64,000 nucleotides of DNA, taken from positions 48,001-112,000 of the forward strand of contig JAHRHA010000004.1 in the NCBI GenBank assembly GCA_020027875.1. The letters run 5' to 3'. The notes beneath the pieces were generated by a model. The model saw nothing but the letters and a program-made list of their open reading frames with translations. It was not told the DNA's origin and ran no database searches. The position numbers and the translations under genes were made by a program. Positions 8,514 to 16,384 of the stretch are shown piece after piece. Origin of the DNA: Micromonosporaceae bacterium (GTDB lineage Bacteria > Actinomycetota > Actinomycetes > Mycobacteriales > Micromonosporaceae). Position 1 is the first letter of the stretch; every line of letters starts with the position of its first letter.

Positions 8514-9440
8514 ATGAAGCCGGGCCCGGTCGACGAGTCGTGTGTGCTGATCGAGGGCGATTGGACCCACCGATTCGTCTCAGCGAATGGCAGCCGGTTC
8601 CACATCGCCGAGGCGGGTGCCGGACCGCTCGTACTCCTCCTGCATGGCTTCCCAGAGTTCTGGGGCGCCTGGCAGCACCAGCTCACCGCGTTGGCTGGGG
8701 CGGGGTTCCGGGCAGTGGCGGTGGATCTACGCGGCTACGGCGCGAGTGACAAGCCGCCCCGCGGCTACGACGGCTACACGATGGCTGCCGACATTACCGG
8801 GCTCATCCGGGCCCTCGGCGAGCGTGAGGCGACACTCGTCGGTGCCGGCTACGGCGGACTTGCCGCGTGGACCACCGCGGCCTTCCACCCCCGCTGCGTA
8901 CGGCGGTTGGTCGTCCTCTCCGCGGCCCACCCCCTTCGGCTGCGGGCGTCCATTCTCGCCCACCCTCGGGGACAGCTCTCGGCCGCCGGCCCGGTGCTGA
9001 AGTTTCAGCTACCCCGCTACGAACACATTCTTACCCGCTACGACGCCGCCCTCATCGGCTCGTACCTGCGGGAGTGGGCCGGACCGACCTGGGTTGAGTC
9101 GGCGGACTTCGCAGCGTATGAGCGTGCCTGCCGGAACGCCTTCCAGATCCCCCAGACCGCCTTCTGTTCCCTGGAAGGTTTCCGTTGGGGCATGCGAAGC
9201 CTGCTCCGCCTGCATGGATACCGATTCCGCAAGCAGCTTCGCGTCCCGGTGCAGGTGCCCACACTGCACCTGCATGGGGCGTTGGACCCGGTCGTCCTCC
9301 CGGCCACGGCCCTGGGCTCTGGCCGGTACGTCATCGCGACGTACGAGTGGCGCCTCCTCGAGGGCGTCGGGCACTTCCCGCACCGCGAGGCGCCCGACCT
9401 CGTCTCTGGGGAGATCCTTCGTTGGGCCAAGGAGGAATGA
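8514..9440 (+). CDS. Alpha/beta hydrolase of the epoxide-hydrolase type with altered nucleophile
   Basis: A 308-residue alpha/beta-hydrolase-fold protein. The oxyanion-hole motif LLHGFPEFW (residues 42-50), the DLRGYGASDKP stretch (71-81) and a late VGHFPHRE His are typical of epoxide hydrolases such as mycobacterial EphE, which is also encoded near acs. The nucleophile elbow, however, reads VGAGYGGLAAW where the family has G-H-D-W-G-G: the catalytic Asp position is Gly112. The fold is likely kept while classical epoxide hydrolysis is doubtful. It is convergent with acs. Confidence 0.85.
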   Translation: MKPGPVDESCVLIEGDWTHRFVSANGSRFHIAEAGAGPLVLLLHGFPEFWGAWQHQLTALAGAGFRAVAVDLRGYGASDKPPRGYDGYTMAADITGLIRALGEREATLVGAGYGGLAAWTTAAFHPRCVRRLVVLSAAHPLRLRASILAHPRGQLSAAGPVLKFQLPRYEHILTRYDAALIGSYLREWAGPTWVESADFAAYERACRNAFQIPQTAFCSLEGFRWGMRSLLRLHGYRFRKQLRVPVQVPTLHLHGALDPVVLPATALGSGRYVIATYEWRLLEGVGHFPHREAPDLVSGEILRWAKEE

Positions 9441-9478
9441 CTCTCGCCCATCAAGACGGAATCCACCAGGATCGCCAC

Positions 9479-9537
9479 GATCATGAGCTCACCGTCGCAA
9501 AACAGCGTCGATCATGACCTCCAGGTCATGATCGACG
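9479..9537. repeat. 59-nt intergenic element with perfect palindrome, copy 1
   Basis: Block 9479-9537 recurs at 48431-48489 with one mismatch. Its right half is a perfect 15-bp inverted repeat (arm CGTCGATCATGACCT, 9506-9520 and 9523-9537) with a 2-base spacer. It sits between convergent genes (hydrolase stop 9440, acs stop 9551) and would act as a bidirectional terminator on either strand (inference). There is no U-tract. Confidence 0.85.
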
Positions 9538-9550
9538 CCCTGGGACGGGG

Positions 9551-11506
9551 TCAGTCCTCTGTGGAGGCTCCTACCTTGAGGCCGGCGGAGATCAGGTCCA
9601 TCACGGACGAATCCTGGAGCGTGGTCACATCGCCCATCGATCGGTTCTCTGCGACGTCCCGTAGCAGGCGCCGCATGATCTTTCCCGAGCGAGTCTTGGG
9701 TAGCTCCGGCACGAGCATGATCTGACGCGGTTTGGCGATCGGCCCGAGCGTCTTGGCGACGTGGTCGCGCAGTTCCTGGACCAGCGCCTCGTCACCCTCG
9801 GCTGCGCCGCGCAGGATCACGAACGCCACGATGGCCTGGCCGGTCGTTGGGTCGGTCGCGCCAACGACCGCAGACTCGGCCACCTTCGGGTGGGACACAA
9901 GGGCAGACTCGACCTCGGTGGTGGAGATGTTGTGTCCGGAGACCAGCATGACGTCGTCAACCCGGCCGAGCAGCCACAGGTCGCCGTCGGCATCCCGCTT
10001 CGCGCCGTCGCCCGGGAAGTAGAGGCCGTCGAATCTCGACCAGTACGTGTCCACGTAGCGTTGGTCGTCGCCCCAGATCGTGCGGAGCATAGCGGGCCAC
10101 GGGTCTCGTATCACGAGATATCCGCCGCCACCGTTGGGCACGGAGGTCCCGGTGTCGTCAACGATATCGGCCGTGATCCCGGGAAGCGGACGCATGGCCG
10201 AGCCTGGCTTGCAGATGGTCACGCCCGGTAGCGGCGAGATCATGATGGCGCCAGTCTCGGTCTGCCACCACGTGTCCACGATCGGGCAGCGATCACCGCC
10301 GATGTGCTCGCGGTACCACATCCATGCCTCGGGGTTGATCGGCTCGCCAACGGAGCCGAGCAGCCGAAGCGACGACAGGTCGAACTGGGCCGGGATGTCG
10401 TCCCCCCACTTGGCAAAGGTCCGGATCGCCGTGGGCGCCGTGTAGAGGATGGTGATGCGGTACTTCTCGACCAGCTCCCAGAACCGCCCACGGTGAGGCG
10501 TGTCCGGCGTCCCCTCGTACATCACCTGGGTCGCGCCATTTGCCAGTGGCCCGTACACGATGTAGCTGTGGCCGGTCACCCAGCCGATGTCCGCCGTGCA
10601 CCAGAAGATGTCGGTGTCCGGCTTGAGATCGAACACGGCATGGTGGGTCCAGGCGACCTGCGTGAGGTAGCCGCCTGTCGTGTGCAGGATCCCCTTAGGT
10701 TTCGCCGTCGTGCCCGAGGTGTAGAGGATGTACAGGGGGTGCTCGGAGTCGAAGGGCTGCGCGGTGTGCTCGGCGCTGGCCGGGTCGACCGTGTCATGCC
10801 ACCAGAGGTCGCGCCCGTCCTGCCAGGCCACGTCCTGGCCGGTGCGACGGACCACGAGGACGTTGCGGACCGTGGGACATTGAGCGACGGCCTCGTCGAC
10901 GGTGGGTTTGAGCGCCGACGGCGCTCCTCGGCGGAAGCCACCGTCGGCCGTGATGACGAGTGTGGCGTCCTGGTCTTGGATGCGGCCCTTCAACGCGTCG
11001 GCGGAGAAACCGCCGAACACAACCGAGTGGGTGGCGCCGATGCGCGCGCAGGCAAGCATAGCGACCGGGAGCTCCGGGATCATGGGCATATAGATGGCGA
11101 CACGCTCGCCTGCGGTGATGCCGAGGTCGGTGAGGGCGTTCGCCGCCCGACATACCTCACGGTGCAGGTCGGCGTAGGTGATCGTCCGGGTGTCTCCCGG
11201 CTCGCCCTCCCAGTGGTAGGCGATCTTGTCGCCGCGGCCTGCCTCGACGTGGCGGTCAAGGCAGTTGTACGCGACATTGAGCTGCCCGCCAACGAACCAC
11301 TTCGCGAATGGCGGGTTGGACCAGTCGAGCACCTCGTCCCAGCGCTTGTGCCAATGCAACCGATTGGCCTGCCGCTCCCAGAAGCCCAGCCGGTCGGCGC
11401 TGGCCGCGCCGTACACGTTGGCTGTGACATTGGCCTGGTCGGCCAGGGCACCCGGCGGCGGGAACTGGCGCGTCTCGTGCAGCAGATTGGCCAACGTCTC
11501 GCTCAT
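9551..11506 (-). CDS. acsA: Acetyl-CoA synthetase
   Basis: Forms acetyl-CoA from acetate, ATP and CoA through acetyl-AMP. The 651-residue length is standard. Visible motifs are the P-loop-like LYILYTSGTTAKPKG, the adenylation motif DTWWQTETG, the hinge region YWSRFDGLYFPGDGAKRD, and the C-terminal PKTRSGKIMRRLL whose lysine is the residue acetylated to switch the enzyme off. I chose ATG 11506 (MSETLANLLHETRQF), which has AAGGAG 8 bases upstream; the longer frame to 11542 has no such site. It diverges from the Fic-like gene with 157 bases between. Confidence 0.95.
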   Translation of the reverse strand: MSETLANLLHETRQFPPPGALADQANVTANVYGAASADRLGFWERQANRLHWHKRWDEVLDWSNPPFAKWFVGGQLNVAYNCLDRHVEAGRGDKIAYHWEGEPGDTRTITYADLHREVCRAANALTDLGITAGERVAIYMPMIPELPVAMLACARIGATHSVVFGGFSADALKGRIQDQDATLVITADGGFRRGAPSALKPTVDEAVAQCPTVRNVLVVRRTGQDVAWQDGRDLWWHDTVDPASAEHTAQPFDSEHPLYILYTSGTTAKPKGILHTTGGYLTQVAWTHHAVFDLKPDTDIFWCTADIGWVTGHSYIVYGPLANGATQVMYEGTPDTPHRGRFWELVEKYRITILYTAPTAIRTFAKWGDDIPAQFDLSSLRLLGSVGEPINPEAWMWYREHIGGDRCPIVDTWWQTETGAIMISPLPGVTICKPGSAMRPLPGITADIVDDTGTSVPNGGGGYLVIRDPWPAMLRTIWGDDQRYVDTYWSRFDGLYFPGDGAKRDADGDLWLLGRVDDVMLVSGHNISTTEVESALVSHPKVAESAVVGATDPTTGQAIVAFVILRGAAEGDEALVQELRDHVAKTLGPIAKPRQIMLVPELPKTRSGKIMRRLLRDVAENRSMGDVTTLQDSSVMDLISAGLKVGASTED

Positions 11507-11663
11507 GCGGCACGCTCCTTCGTGTGATCCAGGTATCGGCACAGGCTAGCGTCGTTACCGGCGTACGGGCGAGCAGCGGTTGCTCGGCGGATGTGCGCTA
11601 CTGCGTGAACATGCTCGCATAGTGTGCCCGTTCCGCTCCTTTGTGCGGTTAGCATGATCGCTC

Positions 11664-12407
11664 GTGACATCGTCTGCCCTCGGCCCGCTTCTCGACCTGC
11701 CGGACGTGATGCCGGCACTGACCGCCGCACGAAAGGCCGTAGACGCCGCGTTGAGCCACCGTGCGTTGCGCCGCTCGGGTGGACCGCTCGCCGGCGAGGT
11801 GGGGTTGCGGTCGGCCGTGGCGAGCGCCGAGCTGGAGGGGCACGGTTATGGCCTTGAGGACGTACGGGCGGGGACGATCACGGATCCTGTTGTGCAGGGC
11901 GCCCTGCGCGTGAGCGCGGCCCTGGACGGCCTTGCCGTGCGGTGGTTGGCCACGCCGCGTCAGGTGCTCGCACGCCTGCACGTGCTCGCGGCGCGGGGCT
12001 GTGCGGGCGTGGATGAGCAGTCGCTGGGGCGACCCGTCGCCTCGCCCGAGGTCGCGGCTCGGCTGGACGCGCTCTGCGAACTGCTAGTCACGCCGGGTGG
12101 TGGCGTGCCGGCGCTGTTGAGAGCGGCGGTCGTGCACGGGGAGCTGCTCGCGTTGCGCCCGTTTGCCGGGCCGAGCGGTGTGGTCGCGCGCGCGGCGGCC
12201 CGACTCACGTTGATCGCCGAGGGGCTGGACCCACGGGGACTGATCGCTCCGGAGGTGGGGCATATCGCGAGAGAGCCGGAGTACGTGGGTTCGGCCAACG
12301 CCTACTCAACCGGTACACCCGACGGCGTGCGCTCGTGGCTCAAACACTGCGCTGCGGCAACCGAGGCCGCGGCCGCGACGTTGGTGGCCCTCGCCGACGC
12401 CGGCTGA
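11664..12407 (+). CDS. Fic-like protein with degenerate active site
   Basis: A 247-residue all-helical protein. Two features recall Fic-domain AMP transferases: an S54-x-x-x-E58-G59 sequence that matches the inhibitory alpha-inh motif, and a late block RPFAGPSGVVAR (165-176) at the position of the Fic core HPF-x-(D/E)-GNGR-x-x-R. The core His is Arg165, the acidic residue is Gly169 and the GNGR becomes P-S-G-V, so AMP transfer is unlikely. Related proteins in actinomycetes are often labelled oxidoreductase without evidence. GTG start at 11664 has no obvious ribosome-binding site and may be leaderless or nearly so. Confidence 0.65.
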   Translation: MTSSALGPLLDLPDVMPALTAARKAVDAALSHRALRRSGGPLAGEVGLRSAVASAELEGHGYGLEDVRAGTITDPVVQGALRVSAALDGLAVRWLATPRQVLARLHVLAARGCAGVDEQSLGRPVASPEVAARLDALCELLVTPGGGVPALLRAAVVHGELLALRPFAGPSGVVARAAARLTLIAEGLDPRGLIAPEVGHIAREPEYVGSANAYSTGTPDGVRSWLKHCAAATEAAAATLVALADAG

Positions 12408-12493
12408 CCCATCGCTGACTCCCGGCGGCTCCAGGGCCGCTGACCCTCGCCGCCGAGAGTCAGACGTTGGTCGGACGTAGCGCGGGATCGGGG

Positions 12494-13345
12494 TCACCCG
12501 GCGAGGCGCGCGACCAATTCCCCCGGCGACATGCCAACGTTTACGGTCTCGGGATCCTGCTGTGCGAGCTCCGTCCGCGCGAGGTGTTCGTACACGCCGG
12601 CCATCGCCTCGAACAACCCACCCGAGAGGCCAGCCGCCGCCTGCGTCGCTGCGATCTCATGCATCTCGGGGACGAAGCGCCACGCCTTGGTAGCGGCCAT
12701 CGGGATCTGGGCGGCGGGCCGATACCCATCCTCGCCCAGGTCCGCCAGGACGTGCTGGGCGACGCCATAGTGTGCGGCGGCCCACAACGCCTGGGTCATG
12801 ATGCCAATCACTCCCTTGTAGACCGACGCGGTGCACATCTTGACGGCGCTCGCGTCGCCGACGCGATTGCTGACCACGACCGGGTTGACATGACGCCAAC
12901 CAAGGCCGGCGACATCAACCGCGCGTGGACCGGAGAGGTAGATCGCCGCCCCCGGCCGCACCGTGGGCGGTGGGCCCGAGATGGATCCGTCGACGAGCTC
13001 GAGCCCGGCCTCAGCTAGTGTTCCCTCAACTCGTTCCATCGTGGAGGGTGACACAGCGTTGAGGTCTGCGACAAGCGGACGCGCGCCGGTCGCCAGACAC
13101 GCGTCGGCGATGGCCGCGGCGGCATCGACAGCCGAGCCAGGCGGGGTGACCACGAGCAGCACCGCCGCGCCGGAGACCACTGCGTTGAGATTGGGGAGTG
13201 CATCGATGCCGGCCTCGTGGACAAGGCGCGCGGTACGAGCGGACCGTCCCTCGAGGGTGGTGACGACCTCGTGGCCGCCATCGCGCAGCGCGGCACCTAG
13301 GCTGGAACCCATTTGACCTGCACCGACCAGACCGATCATTGTCAT
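12494..13345 (-). CDS. NAD(P)-binding dehydrogenase, 6-phosphogluconate-dehydrogenase-like with DUF1932
   Basis: A 283-residue oxidoreductase. It begins with a Rossmann fingerprint, MIGLVGAGQMGSSLGAAL (G-x-G-x-x-G), continues through the NAD-binding half (to about residue 160, with SGPPPTVRPG) and ends in an all-helical DUF1932-type C-terminal domain, including KMCTASVYKGVIG where the catalytic Lys of beta-hydroxyacid dehydrogenases is expected. The substrate is unknown. Either ATG 13345 or ATG 13339 could be used; neither has a clear ribosome-binding site. It converges with the Fic-like gene. Confidence 0.8.
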   Translation of the reverse strand: MTMIGLVGAGQMGSSLGAALRDGGHEVVTTLEGRSARTARLVHEAGIDALPNLNAVVSGAAVLLVVTPPGSAVDAAAAIADACLATGARPLVADLNAVSPSTMERVEGTLAEAGLELVDGSISGPPPTVRPGAAIYLSGPRAVDVAGLGWRHVNPVVVSNRVGDASAVKMCTASVYKGVIGIMTQALWAAAHYGVAQHVLADLGEDGYRPAAQIPMAATKAWRFVPEMHEIAATQAAAGLSGGLFEAMAGVYEHLARTELAQQDPETVNVGMSPGELVARLAG

Positions 13346-13713
13346 GGGTAGAGCGTGCCACGCTCGGCCACCCAGGTGGCGGACGGTGAGTTGTCGAGGA
13401 CACGTGGACGGCGCCTCACAGCGGAGGCGCCGTCTACACACACGTCCGGCCGGGTTACCAAGCGTGCACCTCAGTTTCGTTGTCGATGGGCCTCAAGGGT
13501 CCAAAGCAACGTGCCTACCCGCGGCTGGTCGCGCGTGGGTGCCCGGCGGCCGTGCGCGGAGCCCAATAGAGTAACCGAACCGCGGTTTCTCATCGGAGTC
13601 CGCTACCCCTGTTTGTACGCCGCTTTGCCCCGCCCCGCCACCCCTAGGACGGATTCTGTGACGGGTCGCGCCGCGTGTGAACACAGTTGCTCACTGGTCT
13701 CGCCGGATCCGCG
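13346..13713. other. Non-coding gap with one strong hairpin
   Basis: No supported gene in these 368 bases between two leftward genes. The only clear structure is the hairpin at 13408-13433. The rest is G+C-rich with a few short open frames that lack ribosome-binding sites. Confidence 0.6.
13408..13433. terminator. Perfect 10-bp hairpin
   Basis: ACGGCGCCTC (13408-13417), loop ACAGCG, GAGGCGCCGT (13424-13433). It lies 280 bases past the HAD gene stop and 63 bases upstream of the DUF1932 start. It could end leftward HAD transcription or belong to the leader of the dehydrogenase. No T-tract follows. Confidence 0.45.
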
Positions 13714-14526
13714 TCAGAAGCTGGCCTGAGTGAGGGCGGCGCGCGCACGCCGATGCCTGCCGTAGAGGGCGAGGCCGATGGCCACGCCAACGCCGAGGCC
13801 AATCGCCGCAGCCGCCACCGGCACGGCGGGCCGGTCGCGCAGGCGCCGCGAGAGTGGCACCGGATGACGGAATTCGAGCACCGGCCAGCCGCGTTCTGTC
13901 GCGATCCGGCGAAGTCCCCGGTCGGGGTTCACCGCGGTGGGATGGCCGACGGCCTCCAGCAGCGGTATGTCGGAGATCGAGTCGGAGTACGCGTACGAGG
14001 ACGAGAGGTCGTAGTCGCGCTCCTTGGCCAGATCGCGAGCCGCCCCGGCTTTCGTCGGGCCGGCGGCGTAATAGGCGACCTCCCCGGTGTAGCGACCATC
14101 TTCGACCACCATCCTGGTGGCGATGACGTCGCTAATGCCCAGCTCCTCGGCGATGGGACGCACCATCTCCTCGCCCGAGCTGGAGACGACAACAATGTCG
14201 CGACCGGCGGCCCGGTGCTCGTCAATGAGCGCCGCGGCTTCGGCGTAGACATATGGGTTGATTAACTCGTGCAGCGTTTCGTTGACGATTTGGCTGACCT
14301 GATCAACGCGCCACCCGCGGCACAAGTCGGCGAGGTGGTCCCGTATCCGCGCCATCTGCTGCTCGTCAGCGCCGCCGAGGCGGAACATGAGCTGGGCGTA
14401 CGCCGCCTTCACCACGTCGCGCCTGGTGATGAGACCGTCCCGGTAGAACGGACGGCCGAAAGCGAGCGCGCTCGACTTGGCGATCACCGTCTTGTCGAGA
14501 TCGAAGAATGCGGCACTGGGGACCAC
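13714..14526 (-). CDS. HAD-superfamily phosphatase, SerB-like (HAD-IB), membrane-tailed
   Basis: A 270-residue haloacid dehalogenase phosphatase. Motif I is FFDLDKTVIAKSS (nucleophile Asp and the following general acid Asp), motif II is VVVSSSGE, and motif III includes YAYSDSISDIPLLEAVG. The subgroup resembles phosphoserine phosphatase and the mycobacterial Rv3661 protein, but has a hydrophobic C-terminal segment (AAAIGLGVGVAIGLAL) that may anchor it. The GTG at 14526 (TTG 14535 is possible) fits family starts; the upstream extension is not conserved in type. It diverges from the 6C RNA and ssd, as its counterpart does in mycobacteria. Confidence 0.85.
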   Translation of the reverse strand: MVPSAAFFDLDKTVIAKSSALAFGRPFYRDGLITRRDVVKAAYAQLMFRLGGADEQQMARIRDHLADLCRGWRVDQVSQIVNETLHELINPYVYAEAAALIDEHRAAGRDIVVVSSSGEEMVRPIAEELGISDVIATRMVVEDGRYTGEVAYYAAGPTKAGAARDLAKERDYDLSSSYAYSDSISDIPLLEAVGHPTAVNPDRGLRRIATERGWPVLEFRHPVPLSRRLRDRPAVPVAAAAIGLGVGVAIGLALYGRHRRARAALTQASF

Positions 14527-14811
14527 GGCGGGCAAGTCTAGCCGCCAGCTGCGACTATTTCGGGACGCCGGTCCATCTGACCATTGTCTGGGAGCGCTTC
14601 CGAGGCGACAATGAGGCCGTCGGGTGACGTTAGGCATCACGACCGAATGCACCACTGGGTCGGCTAACCGACTCGCCCGGGTGTGTCAACGCTCGACGCG
14701 TGCCACCGCGTCGGGCATGCTTGTCACAAGAAGGCGCCGTTTTATGCGAGCCGTGCCTTGTCGAGCGACTTGGAGAAGCGTGCGTGATGTCTCGAACGGG
14801 ACATTGAAGCA
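14527..14811. other. HAD/6C intergenic region
   Basis: 285 bases between the HAD gene start and the 6C RNA. No gene seen. It contains a LacI-type operator-like palindrome (14589-14602) flanked by the inverted repeat CATTGTC (14582) / GACAATG (14607). Promoters for the leftward HAD gene and the rightward RNA must lie here. Confidence 0.6.
14589..14602. promoter_or_regulatory. CebR-box-like palindrome
   Basis: TGGGAGCGCTTCCG differs at two positions from the CebR operator TGGGAGCGCTCCCA known from Streptomyces. It lies 63 bases upstream of the HAD gene start and would suit a LacI-family repressor. No LacI regulator is in the window. Confidence 0.3.
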
Positions 14812-14920
14812 GGCCCTCGGCGGTTGCACCCCCCCGTAACCGCCGAGTGGGATCGGCTCGCCCCCCCGGAGCCGCTCCCAGACGACCCCCGTCACCCCCC
14901 GGACGGGGGTCGTCACTTTC
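14812..14920 (+). ncRNA. 6C small RNA
   Basis: Three hairpins abut without linkers. Hairpin 1: perfect 10-bp stem CTCGGCGGTT / AACCGCCGAG (14816-14825, 14838-14847), loop with seven C. Hairpin 2: 14848-14880, 12 pairs with one mismatch, loop with seven C. Hairpin 3: perfect 13-bp stem GACGACCCCCGTC (14881-14893, 14902-14914), loop with six C. The 6C family of actinobacterial sRNAs is defined by stem-loops with six or more loop cytosines, and in Mycobacterium tuberculosis it lies between the ssd gene and the HAD gene, exactly as here. Ends are estimated; hairpin 3 probably terminates the RNA. 6C RNA base-pairs with G-rich sites in mRNAs. Confidence 0.9.
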
Positions 14921-15274
14921 GCGCGCACATGCGGGCCGTCACGCTGGCAGATGGAGCAGATACGGACGAACCGGGTGTATGCGTGTCGCGACTGCTCATG
15001 AGTTGGAGTACGCGGGCCAGCAGCGCTCTCGTTCAATGTGCAACCGACTCGCCGGCCGGCCCTCCGATGGCCGGCGCCGCGCCGGTGCAGCCCTGAGCGT
15101 TGACTCAGCCTCGACTCCCAGGTCGCGACGGTTTCCGCGCGACGGCGCGTTATCCACAGATCCCCGCTTTGTCCACAGATCTTGAAGGGGCCCTGGTACG
15201 GGCACCAGGCGCACGACAACGTTGGCGCAGACCGAGCGGCGCCCCGGGGCCGCCCAAGCCGATGTGGAGTCGCC
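14921..15274. other. 6C/ssd intergenic region
   Basis: 354 bases with no gene. Near its end are two DnaA-box-like nonamers (15150-15177). A GCCGGCC ... GGCCGGC inverted repeat lies at about 15052-15076. The ssd promoter is presumably here. Confidence 0.55.
15150..15177 (+). promoter_or_regulatory. Two tandem DnaA-box-like nonamers
   Basis: TTATCCACA at 15150-15158 and TTGTCCACA at 15169-15177, same orientation, 19 bases apart start to start. TTGTCCACA is the preferred DnaA box of Streptomyces. They lie about 100 bases upstream of the ssd start. Role is inference. Confidence 0.5.
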
Positions 15275-16384
15275 GTGCCCGTACGATCGCTCCCCAGAAC
15301 GACCGCCGTCGACGGCCGGCATCCGCTCATCGTGACGACCGACCCTCTACTGCTCGATGACCTTCTTAGGCTGGCCGCAGCCGGCGGCGCCGAAGTGAGC
15401 GTGGCCGTTGACGCCACCGCGGCCGCGCCGGGTTGGGCGACCGCGCCGTTCGTCCTCCTCGGCGCCGACGCCGCACCGCAGTGCGTGCTCGCTGACCTGT
15501 CGGCACGCACCTGCGTGATACTGGTGGCTCGCGGATCTGACACCGAGCCGCCGTGGCGGTACGCCGAGGCGCTCAGGGCCGAGCAGGTCGCGGTTCTCCC
15601 TACCGCCGAGGCCTGGCTCGTGGACCGGTTCGCCGACCACGCGTCGGGTAATCCGGCCCGGGGTCGTGTCGTCGCGGTGCTCGGCGGCCGCGGCGGCGCT
15701 GGGGCAAGCGTGCTAGCCACCGCGCTGGCCGTGACCGCGCGCAGGCGCGGGCTGGACACCCTGCTGGTCGACGCCGATCCGTTCGGAGGCGGTGTCGACC
15801 TGGTGCTCGGTTGGGAGCGGATGCGCGGCCTACGTTGGCCAGACCTGGTTGACGCCCGCGGTCGGGTAAACCCGCCCGCGCTGATCAGCGCCCTGCCAGG
15901 GGACGGCAGTCTCGCCGCACTCTCCTTCGACCGATCCGAACTCAACGGTGTTCCGGCCGAAGCCATGGCAGCCGCCCTCGATGCGGGCCGGCGGGGTCGA
16001 GACCTGGTCGTGGTCGACCTCCCTCGTCGGTTCGACGACCCTTCGCTTATGGCGCTGACCGCCGCCGACCGTGCCTATCTCGTGGTCCCGGCCGAGTTGC
16101 GGGCGTGCGCCGCCGCTGGGCGGGTCGCCGCCGTGGCTGCGGCCCACTGCCCTGCACTCTCCGTTGTGGTGCGTGGGGCAGCGCCTCGCGGTATCGACGT
16201 GGAGGAGATTGCGCAGGCGCTCGACCTTCCGCTTGCCGGCATCCTTTCCCCGGAGCCCGGCCTGGTTCGCGCCCTTGACCGTGGTGCGCCGCCGGCCGGC
16301 ACCGGTCGGGGCCCCTTGGCGGAGCTGTGCCGCCTGCTGCTCGCCGACATCTCTCCGCGATCACACCGGGCGATGGCGCGATGA
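15275..16384 (+). CDS. ssd: Septum-site-determining protein Ssd / TadZ-CpaE-like ATPase
   Basis: A 369-residue protein of the ParA/MinD type. The N-terminal 120 residues form a receiver-like domain (PLIVTTDPLLLDDLLRLAAAGG), and the C-terminal part has a deviant Walker A, VVAVLGGRGGAGAS, without the usual lysines, then LLVDADPFGGGVDLVLG as the switch region. Proteins of this kind polarly localise Tad pilus machinery or, in mycobacteria, affect septum placement. I prefer GTG 15275 (GGAG 5 bases upstream) to the ATG at 15182, which gives an unlike N-terminus. Its stop overlaps tadA by four bases (ATGA). Confidence 0.85.
   Translation: MPVRSLPRTTAVDGRHPLIVTTDPLLLDDLLRLAAAGGAEVSVAVDATAAAPGWATAPFVLLGADAAPQCVLADLSARTCVILVARGSDTEPPWRYAEALRAEQVAVLPTAEAWLVDRFADHASGNPARGRVVAVLGGRGGAGASVLATALAVTARRRGLDTLLVDADPFGGGVDLVLGWERMRGLRWPDLVDARGRVNPPALISALPGDGSLAALSFDRSELNGVPAEAMAAALDAGRRGRDLVVVDLPRRFDDPSLMALTAADRAYLVVPAELRACAAAGRVAAVAAAHCPALSVVVRGAAPRGIDVEEIAQALDLPLAGILSPEPGLVRALDRGAPPAGTGRGPLAELCRLLLADISPRSHRAMAR

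Noticed and set aside
10304..11527. 407-codon forward open frame within acs
   Set aside because: Antisense to acsA, whose motifs are complete; no ribosome-binding site or recognisable domain.
14686..15966. 426-codon reverse-strand open frame across 6C RNA and ssd
   Set aside because: It is antisense to the well-supported ssd gene and to the 6C hairpins and has Arg/Ser/Thr-rich, non-protein-like composition, typical of G+C-rich shadow frames.
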